A stretch of DNA of 64,000 nucleotides, from the NCBI RefSeq assembly GCF_010723575.1, contig NZ_BLKZ01000001.1, positions 1,240,001 to 1,304,000 on the forward strand. The letters run 5' to 3'. Numbering within the stretch: the stretch's first letter is position 1; each line of letters starts with the position of its first letter. The notes under the pieces are model-generated. The model searched no databases and was not told the origin of the DNA. It saw nothing but the letters and a program-made list of their open reading frames with translations. The translations under genes were made by a program, and so were the position numbers. Of this stretch, positions 35,592 through 44,267 are shown piece by piece. This DNA is from Mycobacterium bourgelatii. GTDB taxonomy: Bacteria > Actinomycetota > Actinomycetes > Mycobacteriales > Mycobacteriaceae.

Positions 35592-36392
35592 CTACCGGTT
35601 GAGGAACTTGTCGATCGCGGCGCGGTGCTCGGGAGTGGTGAAACATTCCGTCTCGGCTGATATTCCGTACTCAAGAATGCCGGTAATCGCGCGTTGCGCA
35701 TGCAGATTCAATGTCCGCTTGGTGTCCTGAACCGCGCGCGGCGGCAGCGCGGCGAGGCGGTGTGCCACCGCGAGGCCCTCTTGCTTGATCTCGGCGTGCG
35801 GTACAACCCGGTTGGCCAGACCCAACTCAACGGCCTTCTCTGCCTTGATGCGCTCGCCGAGCATCAGGTACTCCTTGGCCTTGATCAGGCTCATCAATAA
35901 CGGCCACAGCACCGACCCGCCGTCGCCGGCGACGAGACCGCTTGCGACGTGGGTATCGGCGAAGAACGCCCGGTCGGAGATCAGCACGATGTCACACAAC
36001 ACGGCAATGCTGCAGCCGAATCCGACCGCCGGCCCGTTCACTGCAGCGACAACAGGCAGCGGAAAATCGATCATGTCACGCACGATTCGCCGAGCGTCGC
36101 GCATCCCGGCGCGGCGGGTGACCGGGTTGTTGACGTGGGTTTCCAGCCATTCCACCAGGTTTCCACCCGCGGAGAAGTAATCGCCTGTGCCAGTAATCAG
36201 GACCGCGCGCGCGTCGGGGTCTTCGGCCAGCGAGGCCCACAGTCGGGTGAACGCGGTGTGCATCGTGTTGTTGACCGCGTTGGCGTTGTCCGGGTTGTTC
36301 AACGTCACGATCCGGACTGGCCCGTCCGCCGCAACCAGGATTTCGTCGCACCCGGTCAGTTCCGAGGTGCCGCGCGGTAGGTCCGTCATCAT
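35592..36392 (-). CDS. Enoyl-CoA hydratase/isomerase family protein
   Basis: A 266-residue crotonase with DYFSAGGNLVEW and GPAVGFGCSIAVLCDIVLIS as the oxyanion-hole strands and HVASGLVAGDGGSVLWPLLM in the active-site helix. The promoter TATCAT lies 5 bases before ATG 36392 and 8 before ATG 36389, so the message is probably leaderless. It is separated from the upstream crotonase gene by 67 bp with its own operator, so it can be expressed apart from the 37-44 kb operon. Confidence 0.88.
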   Translation of the reverse strand: MMTDLPRGTSELTGCDEILVAADGPVRIVTLNNPDNANAVNNTMHTAFTRLWASLAEDPDARAVLITGTGDYFSAGGNLVEWLETHVNNPVTRRAGMRDARRIVRDMIDFPLPVVAAVNGPAVGFGCSIAVLCDIVLISDRAFFADTHVASGLVAGDGGSVLWPLLMSLIKAKEYLMLGERIKAEKAVELGLANRVVPHAEIKQEGLAVAHRLAALPPRAVQDTKRTLNLHAQRAITGILEYGISAETECFTTPEHRAAIDKFLNR

Positions 36393-36397
36393 GCTGA

Positions 36398-36418
36398 ATG
36401 ATAGAACAAATAATGTCT
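36398..36418 (-). promoter_or_regulatory. Crotonase promoter with ACA-N5-TGT operator
   Basis: On the minus strand AGACA-TTATT-TGTTC (36418 to 36404) is followed by the -10 TATCAT at 36403 to 36398, then 5 to 8 bases to the adjacent ATGs. This is one of the six exact-geometry sites. Confidence 0.7.
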
Positions 36419-36459
36419 ATCTGTCATGTAAGGCGCTGTCGGTTGACGTTGACGCGACG

Positions 36460-37311
36460 TCAGTCGGGTTGGGGTGGCAACCAGATCGGACGACGGGTAT
36501 GCACGAAGGCGGCTCGGTCGTTATTGACGGGTGGCCATTCCGGTGATCTCTTCTGCAAGAACGCGGTAAAAGCTTCGATCTGCTCGGCAGTCCCGATGGA
36601 TGACCAGTAACCGGTGACGTCGACGGGGGGTAAGGCGCGGGCCATTTCGCGTTTCATTGCTGCACGTGCGGCGGGACCGGTCTTGCGAACTCGATCGAGC
36701 AGAGTGGCGACCTCGGAAAGAAGGGTGTCGTGCGGCACGACCTTGCCGACCAGGCCGAGTCGCTCCGCCTCGGCCGCATCGATCCAATCATTCCCGTAAA
36801 TAAGGTGATTGGCCCGCAGCGTGCCCAGTCGCTGTGGCAGTCTCGCGGCAACGAACGCCTCATACACGCCGCGGGTGAGGTCTGGCACGCGAAATCGAGC
36901 TTTATCGGAGGCGACAACCAGATCCGCGAACAACGTCATGACCAGACCCCCACCGAGCGCGATGCCGTTGACCGCGCACACGACGAGTTTGGGAATCTTG
37001 CCCAACGTTTCGAACGGCGTCCCGTCGTAGGACTCGGTGAAAGCATCCCACCGCCGGTCCGGGTTCTGGTCGGCGTTCATATCCCCGCCGGCGCAGAAGG
37101 TTTCGCCAACGCCGGTGATCACCAGAAAATTCAAGGCGGGCTCATCGGCGACGATCATGGCCGCCCGTTTGATTCCGTGATAGCCGTCCGCAGTGACGGC
37201 GTTCTTCTTTTCGGGCCGGTTGATCGTGACGATCAACGTGTCGCCCTCGATCCGTCCGGCGAGCTCAGGCGCGCCCAGGTCAACATCGGTTGAATGCGGC
37301 AGAGCGGTCAT
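36460..37311 (-). CDS. Enoyl-CoA hydratase/isomerase family protein
   Basis: A 283-residue crotonase. GETFCAGGDMNAD and GIALGGGLVMTLFADLVVAS are the oxyanion strands; RVPDLTRGVYEAFVAARLPQ lines the active site. The C-terminal WPPVNNDRAAFVHTRR extension is longer than in standard hydratases. Its ATG overlaps the stop of the lipoyl gene, making it the last gene of the long minus-strand operon from 44161. Confidence 0.87.
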   Translation of the reverse strand: MTALPHSTDVDLGAPELAGRIEGDTLIVTINRPEKKNAVTADGYHGIKRAAMIVADEPALNFLVITGVGETFCAGGDMNADQNPDRRWDAFTESYDGTPFETLGKIPKLVVCAVNGIALGGGLVMTLFADLVVASDKARFRVPDLTRGVYEAFVAARLPQRLGTLRANHLIYGNDWIDAAEAERLGLVGKVVPHDTLLSEVATLLDRVRKTGPAARAAMKREMARALPPVDVTGYWSSIGTAEQIEAFTAFLQKRSPEWPPVNNDRAAFVHTRRPIWLPPQPD

Positions 37312-37541
37312 TTGTCCTCGATTATCGCGAGGAGGGAACCTACGTCGTAGGAATTTCCGACGTCGGCCTTCCAGACAACCACGCCGCTTGCCGGAGCTTC
37401 GATGTCCATCTCCACCTTGTCCGTGGCAATCTGATATAGCAAGTCGCCCTCCGCAACTCGCGCGCCGTCGGCAACGTAGCGCCCGGTCAATTCGGCTTCG
37501 GTGATCGCGTCACCCGGCTTGGGCATGCGCACCTCTGTCAC
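37308..37541 (-). CDS. Free-standing lipoyl (biotinyl) attachment domain protein
   Basis: Seventy-seven residues that form a single lipoyl domain: VTEVRMPKPGDAITEAEL at the start, then ATDKVEMDIEAPASG with the lysine that would carry lipoate. It lacks the E3-binding and acyltransferase domains of a normal E2. GTG 37541 overlaps the E1 stop by 4 bases. It would accept the acyl group from the adjacent E1; an E2 core from elsewhere, or no E2 at all, must complete the reaction. A biotin carrier role is less likely because the motif is DKV rather than MKM. Confidence 0.85.
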   Translation of the reverse strand: MTEVRMPKPGDAITEAELTGRYVADGARVAEGDLLYQIATDKVEMDIEAPASGVVVWKADVGNSYDVGSLLAIIEDK

Positions 37542-39559
37542 ACGATCCTCCTGATGGCGTCGGCGACACGGGCGGCGTCCGGGCGGCAAGCGGCTTCCAA
37601 GGTCGCGGCCCGCGGCACCGGTGTGTAGCTGCCGGCCACCCGTTGAATGGGTCTCTCGAGAACGTCGAACAATTCGGTCCCCGCCGCGGCCGCGATCTCA
37701 GCGCCGGGTCCGCAGAACCCGACCGATTCGTGTGTTACGACCAGGCGGCGCGTCTTGCGAACCGATTCGAGCACTGTGGTCAGATCCAATGGCACGAGGG
37801 TCCGCAAGTCGACCACCTCGACCGAGACACCCTCGTCGGCAAGGCGATCAGCCGCGTCCAGCGCCGCGTGCACCGTAGCTCCGTAGGTGCAGATGGTCAC
37901 GTCGTTGCCGACACGCTTGATGTCGGCCTGCCCCAACGGGATCACATAGTCGGCGGTCGGGACTGGTCCTTTGCCGCCTCCGTAAAACAGCTTCATCGAC
38001 TCGACGAACAGGCAAGGATCATCCTCTGCCAGACACGCATTGAGCAGGCCGACGGCGTCTGCGGCGGTACTGGGCCAGACGACCTTGATACCCGGGGTGT
38101 GCATCGCCCAGGCTTCGAATGCTTGCGAGTGCTGTGGGCCCGCGGCGGTGCCCACCATGACGCGGATGATCATCGGCGCGCCCTGCCGGCCGCCGGACAT
38201 GTAGCGAATCTTTGCCGCATGGTTGGCGATTTGGTCCATGGCGACTCCGAGGAAGTCCATGAACATCAGCTCCGCGACCGGCCGCAGTCCACCGAGAGCA
38301 GCTCCGAGTGCGGCGCCGATGATTGAGCTCTCGGCGATCGGGGTGTCGCGGACCCGGTCGGCACCGTACTTCGTGGACAGCCCCGCTGTGATCTTGAACA
38401 TGCCGCCAGCCGGGTCGGCGATGTCTTCCCCTAGCAGCACGATCGATTCGTCGGCGGCCATGGCGCGGTCTAGCGTGCGGTGAATCGCTTGCACCAGGCC
38501 GAGATCCTCGGTGTCGCCGTCCGGCACGCTGGCGCGCTGGACCACGGGTGCGGCCAATTCGGTGCCGTTCCCGGCGAAGACATCGAGGTTGAGTTCGTCG
38601 ACCGCCGTCGGTTCGGCGTCGCGCGCAGCGGCGAAGGCCGCATCGATCTCGGCAATCAGCTCGGCATCGACGCGGTCCAGTTCGGCCTCGGTGGCCGAGC
38701 CGTTGTCGATGAGATGTTGCCGGTACCGCGCGAATGGGGGGTCCGCGCGCTTGGCCGCAAGCTCGTCGGGGTCGGCGTAGGTCATCTGGTCGCCGAAGTA
38801 ATGCCCCTGGAGGCGGTAGGCGACGGCCTCGACGAAAGACGGGCCGCCACCAGAGCGCGCACGCTCGACGGCCTCCGTGACTGCCTGGTAGACGGCGTGC
38901 GGATCGGTGCCGTCGACGGTCACGCCGGGCATCTGGTAGCCGGCGGCACGATCGGACAGTCGCGTCGAGCGCGTGTAGCCCGCCACGGGGGTGCATTCGG
39001 CCCACGCGTTGTTCTGGCAGAAGAACACCACCGGTAGCGCCCACAACGCCGCCATGTTCATCGCTTCGTGGACGTAGCCGATGCTGGTCGCGCCGTCTCC
39101 GAAGCTAACCAGCACGATTCGCCCGGTGGATTTCATGGTTTCGGCCAGGGCAATCCCGTTGGCGATCAGGGGTCCCGCGCCGACGATGCCTGTGGTCCAG
39201 GCGATCCCGTGGTCAGGGTCGAAGATGCCCATTGCCCCCGCCTTGCCTTTCGACAAGCCGGTGCTTCGTCCGAGAATCTCGGCAAAATATTTTGGCAGGT
39301 CGATGCCTTTGGCAACCACGTCGCCGAGGCCTCGATAAGTGGTGACCAGCTGATCGTCGTGCGCGAGAGCCAACGCTGCGCCCGCCGACATCGCTTCCTG
39401 GCCCTCCACCGGCCAGTAACTCATCGCAATCTCGCCTGATGACAACCCTTTTCGAACGCGTCGGTCACTGTGGTGCACCTTGCTCATCAACCGGTACAAC
39501 TCGAGAGCTGGGTCGCTGCTCAACGATGGAATCCCGGTATCTACCTGCGTGGCCACCAC
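37538..39559 (-). CDS. Alpha/beta-fused thiamine-dependent 2-oxoacid dehydrogenase E1
   Basis: A 673-residue fusion. Residues 1-330 are the E1 alpha part, with the ThDP motif GDGATSIGYVHEAM...NN. Residues from about 350 are the beta part (IVLLGEDIADPAGGMFKIT, then RVRDTPIAESSIIGAALGAAL and HTPGIKVVWP). Such enzymes decarboxylate branched 2-oxoacids, pyruvate or acetoin and pass the acyl group to lipoate. GTG 39559 has a GAAGGAG site. Its own promoter with TATTGT lies at 39595-39600. Only the lipoyl protein follows; no E2 or E3 gene is present. Confidence 0.9.
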   Translation of the reverse strand: MVATQVDTGIPSLSSDPALELYRLMSKVHHSDRRVRKGLSSGEIAMSYWPVEGQEAMSAGAALALAHDDQLVTTYRGLGDVVAKGIDLPKYFAEILGRSTGLSKGKAGAMGIFDPDHGIAWTTGIVGAGPLIANGIALAETMKSTGRIVLVSFGDGATSIGYVHEAMNMAALWALPVVFFCQNNAWAECTPVAGYTRSTRLSDRAAGYQMPGVTVDGTDPHAVYQAVTEAVERARSGGGPSFVEAVAYRLQGHYFGDQMTYADPDELAAKRADPPFARYRQHLIDNGSATEAELDRVDAELIAEIDAAFAAARDAEPTAVDELNLDVFAGNGTELAAPVVQRASVPDGDTEDLGLVQAIHRTLDRAMAADESIVLLGEDIADPAGGMFKITAGLSTKYGADRVRDTPIAESSIIGAALGAALGGLRPVAELMFMDFLGVAMDQIANHAAKIRYMSGGRQGAPMIIRVMVGTAAGPQHSQAFEAWAMHTPGIKVVWPSTAADAVGLLNACLAEDDPCLFVESMKLFYGGGKGPVPTADYVIPLGQADIKRVGNDVTICTYGATVHAALDAADRLADEGVSVEVVDLRTLVPLDLTTVLESVRKTRRLVVTHESVGFCGPGAEIAAAAGTELFDVLERPIQRVAGSYTPVPRAATLEAACRPDAARVADAIRRIV

Positions 39560-39594
39560 TTGCTCCTTCGCGATGTGCGCTCAGCGGCGAGTAT

Positions 39595-39615
39595 ACAATA
39601 TTACGAAGTTTGTTC
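39595..39615 (-). promoter_or_regulatory. E1 promoter with ACA-N5-CGT operator
   Basis: On the minus strand GAACA-AACTT-CGT is followed by 2 bases and the -10 TATTGT (39600 to 39595). The dyad overlaps the last codons of the NTF2-like gene, yet spacing and -10 are identical to the 20124 site, so an internal promoter for the E1 gene is likely. One base of the dyad deviates (CGT for TGT). Confidence 0.55.
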
Positions 39616-40014
39616 ATTCGTCCGACTGGCGGCCGCCAGTTTCTCTGCCAGCAGCATCCGGTCGAAATAACAGCGCTCAAGGACCAGGTCGGGTCCGTCG
39701 AAACCGAACAGATTCACACTCAACATGTCGAAAGAAGTGCCGGGTGCGGTTGTTCGGGTCTCCACGATCAGGCCGTGTTCGCCGTGATAGACCGCCTCGG
39801 CGGTGTAGCGCAGCGACGGCAGGTCCGCCCACTGCTTCAACAGCATGGCGCGCACCGCGTCATGTCCGTCGAAAACCGCGCCGGTAGGGATGATCTCGTA
39901 GCGCGGCCGGGTGAAGGTGGCCAGCGCCGCGTCCGCGTCCCGCGCATTCTCGGCGGCGACGTGGCGTAGCACCAGGTCCTCGCGAACCCGTTGCAGGCCG
40001 GGATCCGGAATCAT
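39601..40014 (-). CDS. NTF2-like (SnoaL) protein
   Basis: A 137-residue single-domain NTF2-fold protein (LRHVAAENARDADAALATFTRPRYEIIPTG) with a pocket suited to a small hydrophobic ligand. Length fits polyketide-cyclase and epoxide-hydrolase relatives. The ATG overlaps the OB-fold gene stop (ATGA) and it lies 41 bp before the E1 gene. Its exact reaction cannot be told; a dehydratase or isomerase acting beside the Ltp/OB-fold pair is possible. Confidence 0.82.
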   Translation of the reverse strand: MIPDPGLQRVREDLVLRHVAAENARDADAALATFTRPRYEIIPTGAVFDGHDAVRAMLLKQWADLPSLRYTAEAVYHGEHGLIVETRTTAPGTSFDMLSVNLFGFDGPDLVLERCYFDRMLLAEKLAAASRTNEQTS

Positions 40015-40409
40015 CGCTGCCGCTCGAACACCGCGAGATTGCGACCGTCATCCAGCGGCACCCAGGCCAGTCCGACGCGCTCACCCACCGCGGGCGGCGG
40101 GCCAAACACACTGGACATCAGCCGAACTCCCTCGTCGAGATCCACCAAGACCACCGAGTAGGGGACCTTGTCGGCCAGCGCGGGTAGCGCCGCGCGGTGG
40201 TGCACGCTCACCGCGTACACGACACCGCCTCCGCTCAGTTTTTCCCACCGTAGCGACAATCCCCCGCAGTGCGGGCAGACAAACCGTGGGTACCACACCA
40301 GGCGGCTGCACGATTCACACCGCTGCATCGTCAGTTCGTGTCGTCGGGTGGCGTCCCAGAACGGTGCCGAAACGGCACTGGGTTCGGGGACCGGCAGCTC
40401 AGCGCTCAC
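40011..40409 (-). CDS. Zinc-ribbon OB-fold (DUF35/ChsH2-like) protein
   Basis: A 132-residue DUF35 protein. An N-terminal helix (PFWDATRRHELTMQRCESC) leads into a four-Cys ribbon (CESC and CPHC) and a C-terminal OB-fold with VYAVSVHHRA and VPYSVVLVDLDEGVRLMS. In the steroid pathway the related ChsH2 domain binds acyl-CoA and activates Ltp2. GTG 40409 overlaps the stop of the Ltp gene. Confidence 0.87.
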   Translation of the reverse strand: MSAELPVPEPSAVSAPFWDATRRHELTMQRCESCSRLVWYPRFVCPHCGGLSLRWEKLSGGGVVYAVSVHHRAALPALADKVPYSVVLVDLDEGVRLMSSVFGPPPAVGERVGLAWVPLDDGRNLAVFERQR

Positions 40410-41578
40410 AGTGTGTCCTCCGTTCCGAGAATCACGGTCGAGGTCGCCGACAACACCCCGCCGGTGCCGTGTGCGACCGCGGTCTTCGCGTCGGCTACCT
40501 GTCGTTCGCCGCACTCGCCCCGCAGCTGCCGGGCGGCCTCGACGAGCAGGAAGGCGCCGAACGCGCCCGGGTGCGTGTAGGCAAGCCCGCCGCCGGTCGT
40601 CTGGCCGGGCAGTATCCCCCCGGGCGCCAAAGCGCCGTCGCCGACGAATGCTCCACCTTCGCCTTTGGCGCAGAAGCCAAGGTCTTCGAGGGCGAGCAGG
40701 ACAGTGATGGTGAACGAGTCATAGAGTTCGACAACGTCGATGTCACCAGGATCGAGCCGGGCCGTCTGGAATGCGGCCGGGCCGGACACCGCCCCGGGAG
40801 TGACCGTAAGATCCGGCATCTGCGAGATCATCGCGTGCGACGCGCAAGAGGCCGCGCCCAGGACGAACGCCGGCGGCCTGGCCAGATCGCGGGCGCGCTC
40901 TGCGCTGGTGAGCACGATCGCCGCGGCGCCGTCGGTCACCAGGCAGCATTCCAGCTTGTGCAGCGGTTCGGCGATGAACCCGGAAGCCAGCACGTCGTCC
41001 ACGGTGATCGGGTCGCGCAGGTAGGCGCGGGGGTTCAGCGAGGCCCATCGTCTGGTGTCGACGGCGATCTGAGCCAGCTGCTCGGCGGTGGTTCCGTAGG
41101 TCGCCATGTGGCGGTTGGCGGCCAGTGCGTAGGCGCTGATCGGCAGCATCACTCCGGATGGCGTCTCCCACTCGAGGCGTTCCGGGGTGGCGAAAACGCC
41201 GAGTCCCTTTTCGCCCCGTTTTCGGGCCGCGCGCGGCGTGGATGCGTACACGATCACGACCGTCTCGGCCGCACCGGTCGCGATCGCGGCCGCGGCGTGT
41301 TCGACGTAGAGTCCGTAGCTGGCCCCGCCGGTCTGGGTGGCGTCGGTGAATCGCGGTGTGATTCCCAGGTATTCGGCTAATTCGACGGAATGCATCAGCG
41401 ATCCCCCGGTGCAGGTGCACAGCCCGTCGACATCGCGTAGCGACAGGCCCGCATCAGCCAGCGCGGCAGTGACCACGCGTGCCTCGAGTTCCCGCAGCGC
41501 AACATCGATCACACCCGTCGACGAAACCTCATCGGCCACACCGACGATGGCGGCAGCGCCGCGGACGTCATCAGTCAC
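40406..41578 (-). CDS. Ltp-type thiolase-fold protein, probable retro-aldolase
   Basis: A 390-residue thiolase-fold protein. The nucleophile region reads ATQTGGASYGLY without Cys. ELYDSFTITVLLALEDLGFC keeps the Tyr-Asp found in Ltp aldolases, and GLAYTHPGAFGAFLLVEAARQL the C-terminal part. With its OB-fold partner it is best read as a retro-aldolase releasing acetyl- or propionyl-CoA. GTG 41578 was chosen for its AAAGAGGTG site; an in-frame start 11 codons earlier lacks one. Confidence 0.86.
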   Translation of the reverse strand: MTDDVRGAAAIVGVADEVSSTGVIDVALRELEARVVTAALADAGLSLRDVDGLCTCTGGSLMHSVELAEYLGITPRFTDATQTGGASYGLYVEHAAAAIATGAAETVVIVYASTPRAARKRGEKGLGVFATPERLEWETPSGVMLPISAYALAANRHMATYGTTAEQLAQIAVDTRRWASLNPRAYLRDPITVDDVLASGFIAEPLHKLECCLVTDGAAAIVLTSAERARDLARPPAFVLGAASCASHAMISQMPDLTVTPGAVSGPAAFQTARLDPGDIDVVELYDSFTITVLLALEDLGFCAKGEGGAFVGDGALAPGGILPGQTTGGGLAYTHPGAFGAFLLVEAARQLRGECGERQVADAKTAVAHGTGGVLSATSTVILGTEDTL

Positions 41579-41591
41579 GTACACACCTCTT

Positions 41592-43094
41592 TCATCCGGA
41601 CACCCCATCAAACAATTCGCGGATACCGGGCTGGCTGACCTTCAGCGACGGCGTGCGGGGCAACTCGTCGACGATGATCAAGTGGGCCGGAACCTGGTAG
41701 CTGCTGAGCCGTGCGCGCAGAAACGCAAGGAGATCGTCGGACGTGGCCTGGCGGCCGTCGGCCAATTCGACCGCCGCGACCGGGACTTGGCCCAGGCGTT
41801 CGTCGGCCAGGCCGGTGACGCCCGCGTCGCGGACCGCCGGATGCGTACGCAGGACGTTGACGATATCGGCCGGCGTGATCTTGAAGCCGCCGCGAATGAT
41901 GACGTCGTCGCTGCGCCCGTCGATGAACACGAAACCGTCGGCATCCACTCGGCCGACATCGGTGGTACGCACCCAGTCCCCACCGGTGGTGCGTACTTCG
42001 ATTCGGCCCTGCGCTCCGGGGGCCACCTCGGTGCCGTCATCGATGGAGATGACACGAATCTCGCGCCCCTGCTGCGGCCGTCCCACGCTTCCCCGCTTGG
42101 TGGACGCCCACTGCCGGTGCAGCGCGAGGTTCCAGCCGGCGACACCGCCGGCGAATTCGGTTGCCCCGTAGGACGGTAGGACCGCGACGTCGTAACGCTC
42201 CTCGAATGCTGTCTGCACGTCCACCGGCAGATGTGCGGTACCCGACGTCACCACCTCGACGCTGGAGAACACCTCTGGCGGCACATCGGCGTCCAGCACC
42301 ATCGCGAGCGCGGACGGCACCAGACTCACCGCGCGCGGGCGGTGTCGCACCACCAGGTCCACGAAGTCATTCACCCGAAATCGTGCTAGAAGGGCAATCT
42401 TTCGGCCTTCGCAGAGGTTGTGCAGGGTTCGGAACAGGCCAGACATGTGCACCAAGGGCGCCGAGACTATCGCGACGCCCGAACGCAATTTGAGTTCAGG
42501 CGTTCGGTTTTGGCTGTAATGCCTGCCCGCCGCGGTCAACGTGTGTTCGAACGCGCTGTAGGACAGTGGGATACGCTTGGGTGGTCCGGTGGTGCCACTG
42601 GTCAGCATCAAGACCGCTGTGGGATCGGCGCCGACGGCGATGTTCCGGTCTGGGTTCGCGGTTGGAGCTTCTAGCCCGGCTACGGGTACTGCCTGCGCCG
42701 GATTGAGCGTGACCCGCAACCCCAGTGAGCCGGCCGCGGCGTCGATGACGCCGGTGCGCTGCCAGTCGGTCTCCATCGCCACCAGCGCCGCCAGTCGCAA
42801 GCCGCGGATGTCTGACGTCAGTCCGGTGTCACCGTGTGACGGGTTGATCGTGACGACGCAGGCACCCGCCTGCAGCACACCTAGCATTGCCCCGATCGCG
42901 GCGGGATGGTTTCGCAATATCAGGCCGATGGCGGATCCTTCGCCCAAACCGGCTGTGGTGAGGTATTTTTCGATTCCGGCAGCGACATCCGCTAGCGATT
43001 GCCACGTCGACCACTCACCCTCGTACTCGATCGCGGGTGCCTCGGGGTCGAGCGCCAGAACCGCGCGGATGCGGTCGGCCAGCCGCTGGCTCAA
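41592..43094 (-). CDS. Acyl-CoA synthetase (FadD-type, AMP-forming)
   Basis: A 500-residue acid-CoA ligase. LMLTSGTTGPPKRIPLSY is the ATP loop, SYGATEFAGG the second motif, DGRSDDVIIRGGFKITP the hinge, and RTPSLKVSQPG contains the catalytic lysine. It starts at TTG 43094, which overlaps the preceding TGA as TTGA. A longer reading is open upstream but runs through the luciferase-like gene. It would activate a carboxylic acid with ATP and CoA at the head of the pathway encoded by the operon. Confidence 0.88.
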   Translation of the reverse strand: MSQRLADRIRAVLALDPEAPAIEYEGEWSTWQSLADVAAGIEKYLTTAGLGEGSAIGLILRNHPAAIGAMLGVLQAGACVVTINPSHGDTGLTSDIRGLRLAALVAMETDWQRTGVIDAAAGSLGLRVTLNPAQAVPVAGLEAPTANPDRNIAVGADPTAVLMLTSGTTGPPKRIPLSYSAFEHTLTAAGRHYSQNRTPELKLRSGVAIVSAPLVHMSGLFRTLHNLCEGRKIALLARFRVNDFVDLVVRHRPRAVSLVPSALAMVLDADVPPEVFSSVEVVTSGTAHLPVDVQTAFEERYDVAVLPSYGATEFAGGVAGWNLALHRQWASTKRGSVGRPQQGREIRVISIDDGTEVAPGAQGRIEVRTTGGDWVRTTDVGRVDADGFVFIDGRSDDVIIRGGFKITPADIVNVLRTHPAVRDAGVTGLADERLGQVPVAAVELADGRQATSDDLLAFLRARLSSYQVPAHLIIVDELPRTPSLKVSQPGIRELFDGVSG

Positions 43095-44161
43095 ACCGCA
43101 GCTGCCGCGAGTTCGGAGGCCGCCGGGATCACCTCTTGGGCGAACAACTTCATCGAGTCGTATACCTTGGAGCGTTCCATCGCACCGCCGCGCGACATGC
43201 GCAGAATGATGTTGCGCCAACCCATGTCGATGACGGTGTGCATCTTGTCGATGATGCGTTCCGGGTTGCCCATCAGCGTCAGGTGTGAATTCAGTACCTG
43301 CTCGTAGCTCTGCTTGTCGTGCTTCTCGAACCAGTCTGCGTAGGCCTTGTAGTCGGCCGGTATCTCCCCGCCGCGTTCGAACGGGTTCGAATACTTGCGA
43401 TGGGTCTCGATCGACAACTCCACACTCCGGCGGGGATAGCTGCGGGCGAACCCGTCGTCTTCGTGGCAGAAGGCGTTCAGTAGTGCCCAGACGTTGCCGG
43501 TGGCCGCGTCGAGTCCCTTCTTGGACTGCACATCCAGGTAGATGTCCAGTGCTCCCTTCAGATCCGGGTCGACCTGGTAGGGGTTGCCGATGATCGCACC
43601 GTAGCCCTTGTCGGCAAGCCATTCGAAGCTCGACGGCGTCTTCATCACCGTGCCCCAGACGGGAATCTTCCGCCGCGGTCGCGGATAGATGGTCACGTCC
43701 TCAATCTGGAAGTACTTGCCCTGATAGCTGACATTCTCCTCGGTCAGTAGGCGGTCGACGATCTCTACGCATTCCTGGTACCTGCCGGTGGCCTCATCCA
43801 TCGAGATGCCGAAGCCCCTGAACTCGTGCGACTGATAACCACGGCCGAACCCCGCGTCGAAACGGCCACCGGAGAGGACGTCGACAACGGCGATCCGTTC
43901 GGCCAGTTGGATCGGGTCGTGGAAGGGCGCGACCATGCATGCGGTCCCGATTTGGATGCGCTCGGTCTGCGCGGCGATGGCCGTCGCGATCTGCGGGAGG
44001 TCGGGCAGCATGCCGTACGGGGAGAAGTGGTGCTCGGCCAGCCATACCTCGTCGTAGCCGAGTTCTTCTGCCCAGCGCGCCTCCTGCAACACATTGGCCA
44101 ACACCTCACGCTCACTGAGGTGATTGGGCTTGTCGCCGAGGATGAACACACCGAACTTCAT
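43091..44161 (-). CDS. Luciferase-like (LLM class) flavin or F420-dependent monooxygenase
   Basis: A 356-residue TIM-barrel oxidoreductase: MKFGVFILGDKPNHLSERE, then EELGYDEVWLAEHHFSPYG and LSGGRFDAGFGRGY are standard bacterial-luciferase-family blocks. Members use FMNH2 or F420H2 for monooxygenation, including Baeyer-Villiger reactions, or for dehydrogenation. It is first in an operon that runs to 36460. Cofactor choice cannot be decided by eye. It is divergent from the MaoC gene over a one-mismatch operator. Confidence 0.88.
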   Translation of the reverse strand: MKFGVFILGDKPNHLSEREVLANVLQEARWAEELGYDEVWLAEHHFSPYGMLPDLPQIATAIAAQTERIQIGTACMVAPFHDPIQLAERIAVVDVLSGGRFDAGFGRGYQSHEFRGFGISMDEATGRYQECVEIVDRLLTEENVSYQGKYFQIEDVTIYPRPRRKIPVWGTVMKTPSSFEWLADKGYGAIIGNPYQVDPDLKGALDIYLDVQSKKGLDAATGNVWALLNAFCHEDDGFARSYPRRSVELSIETHRKYSNPFERGGEIPADYKAYADWFEKHDKQSYEQVLNSHLTLMGNPERIIDKMHTVIDMGWRNIILRMSRGGAMERSKVYDSMKLFAQEVIPAASELAAAAV

Positions 44162-44212
44162 GTCGGTCCTTCCCGCAAGATAGACCTGGCAAAACTAGTT
44201 GCAGTTACTGCC

Positions 44213-44243
44213 ACTATATTGCACGATTGAACAAATAGCGTCA
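44213..44243. promoter_or_regulatory. Divergent promoter region with imperfect ACA-N5-TGT site
   Basis: GAACA-AATAG-CGTCA (44229-44243) lies between the luciferase-like and MaoC operons. A -10 TATAGT (44218 to 44213) serves the minus strand. The dyad has one mismatch and neither strand shows the exact 2-bp spacing. Confidence 0.45.
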
Positions 44244-44267
44244 ATTCGTACATAGCTGGGAGACGCC

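Noticed and set aside
39911..41380. A 489-codon antisense frame over the OB-fold and Ltp genes
   Set aside because: It is antisense to two overlapping genes with clear family motifs and has no ribosome site.
43095..43622. An upstream extension of the 41592 acyl-CoA synthetase
   Set aside because: It lies inside the luciferase-like gene in another frame and lacks ligase sequence; TTG 43094 fits both overlap and family N-terminus.
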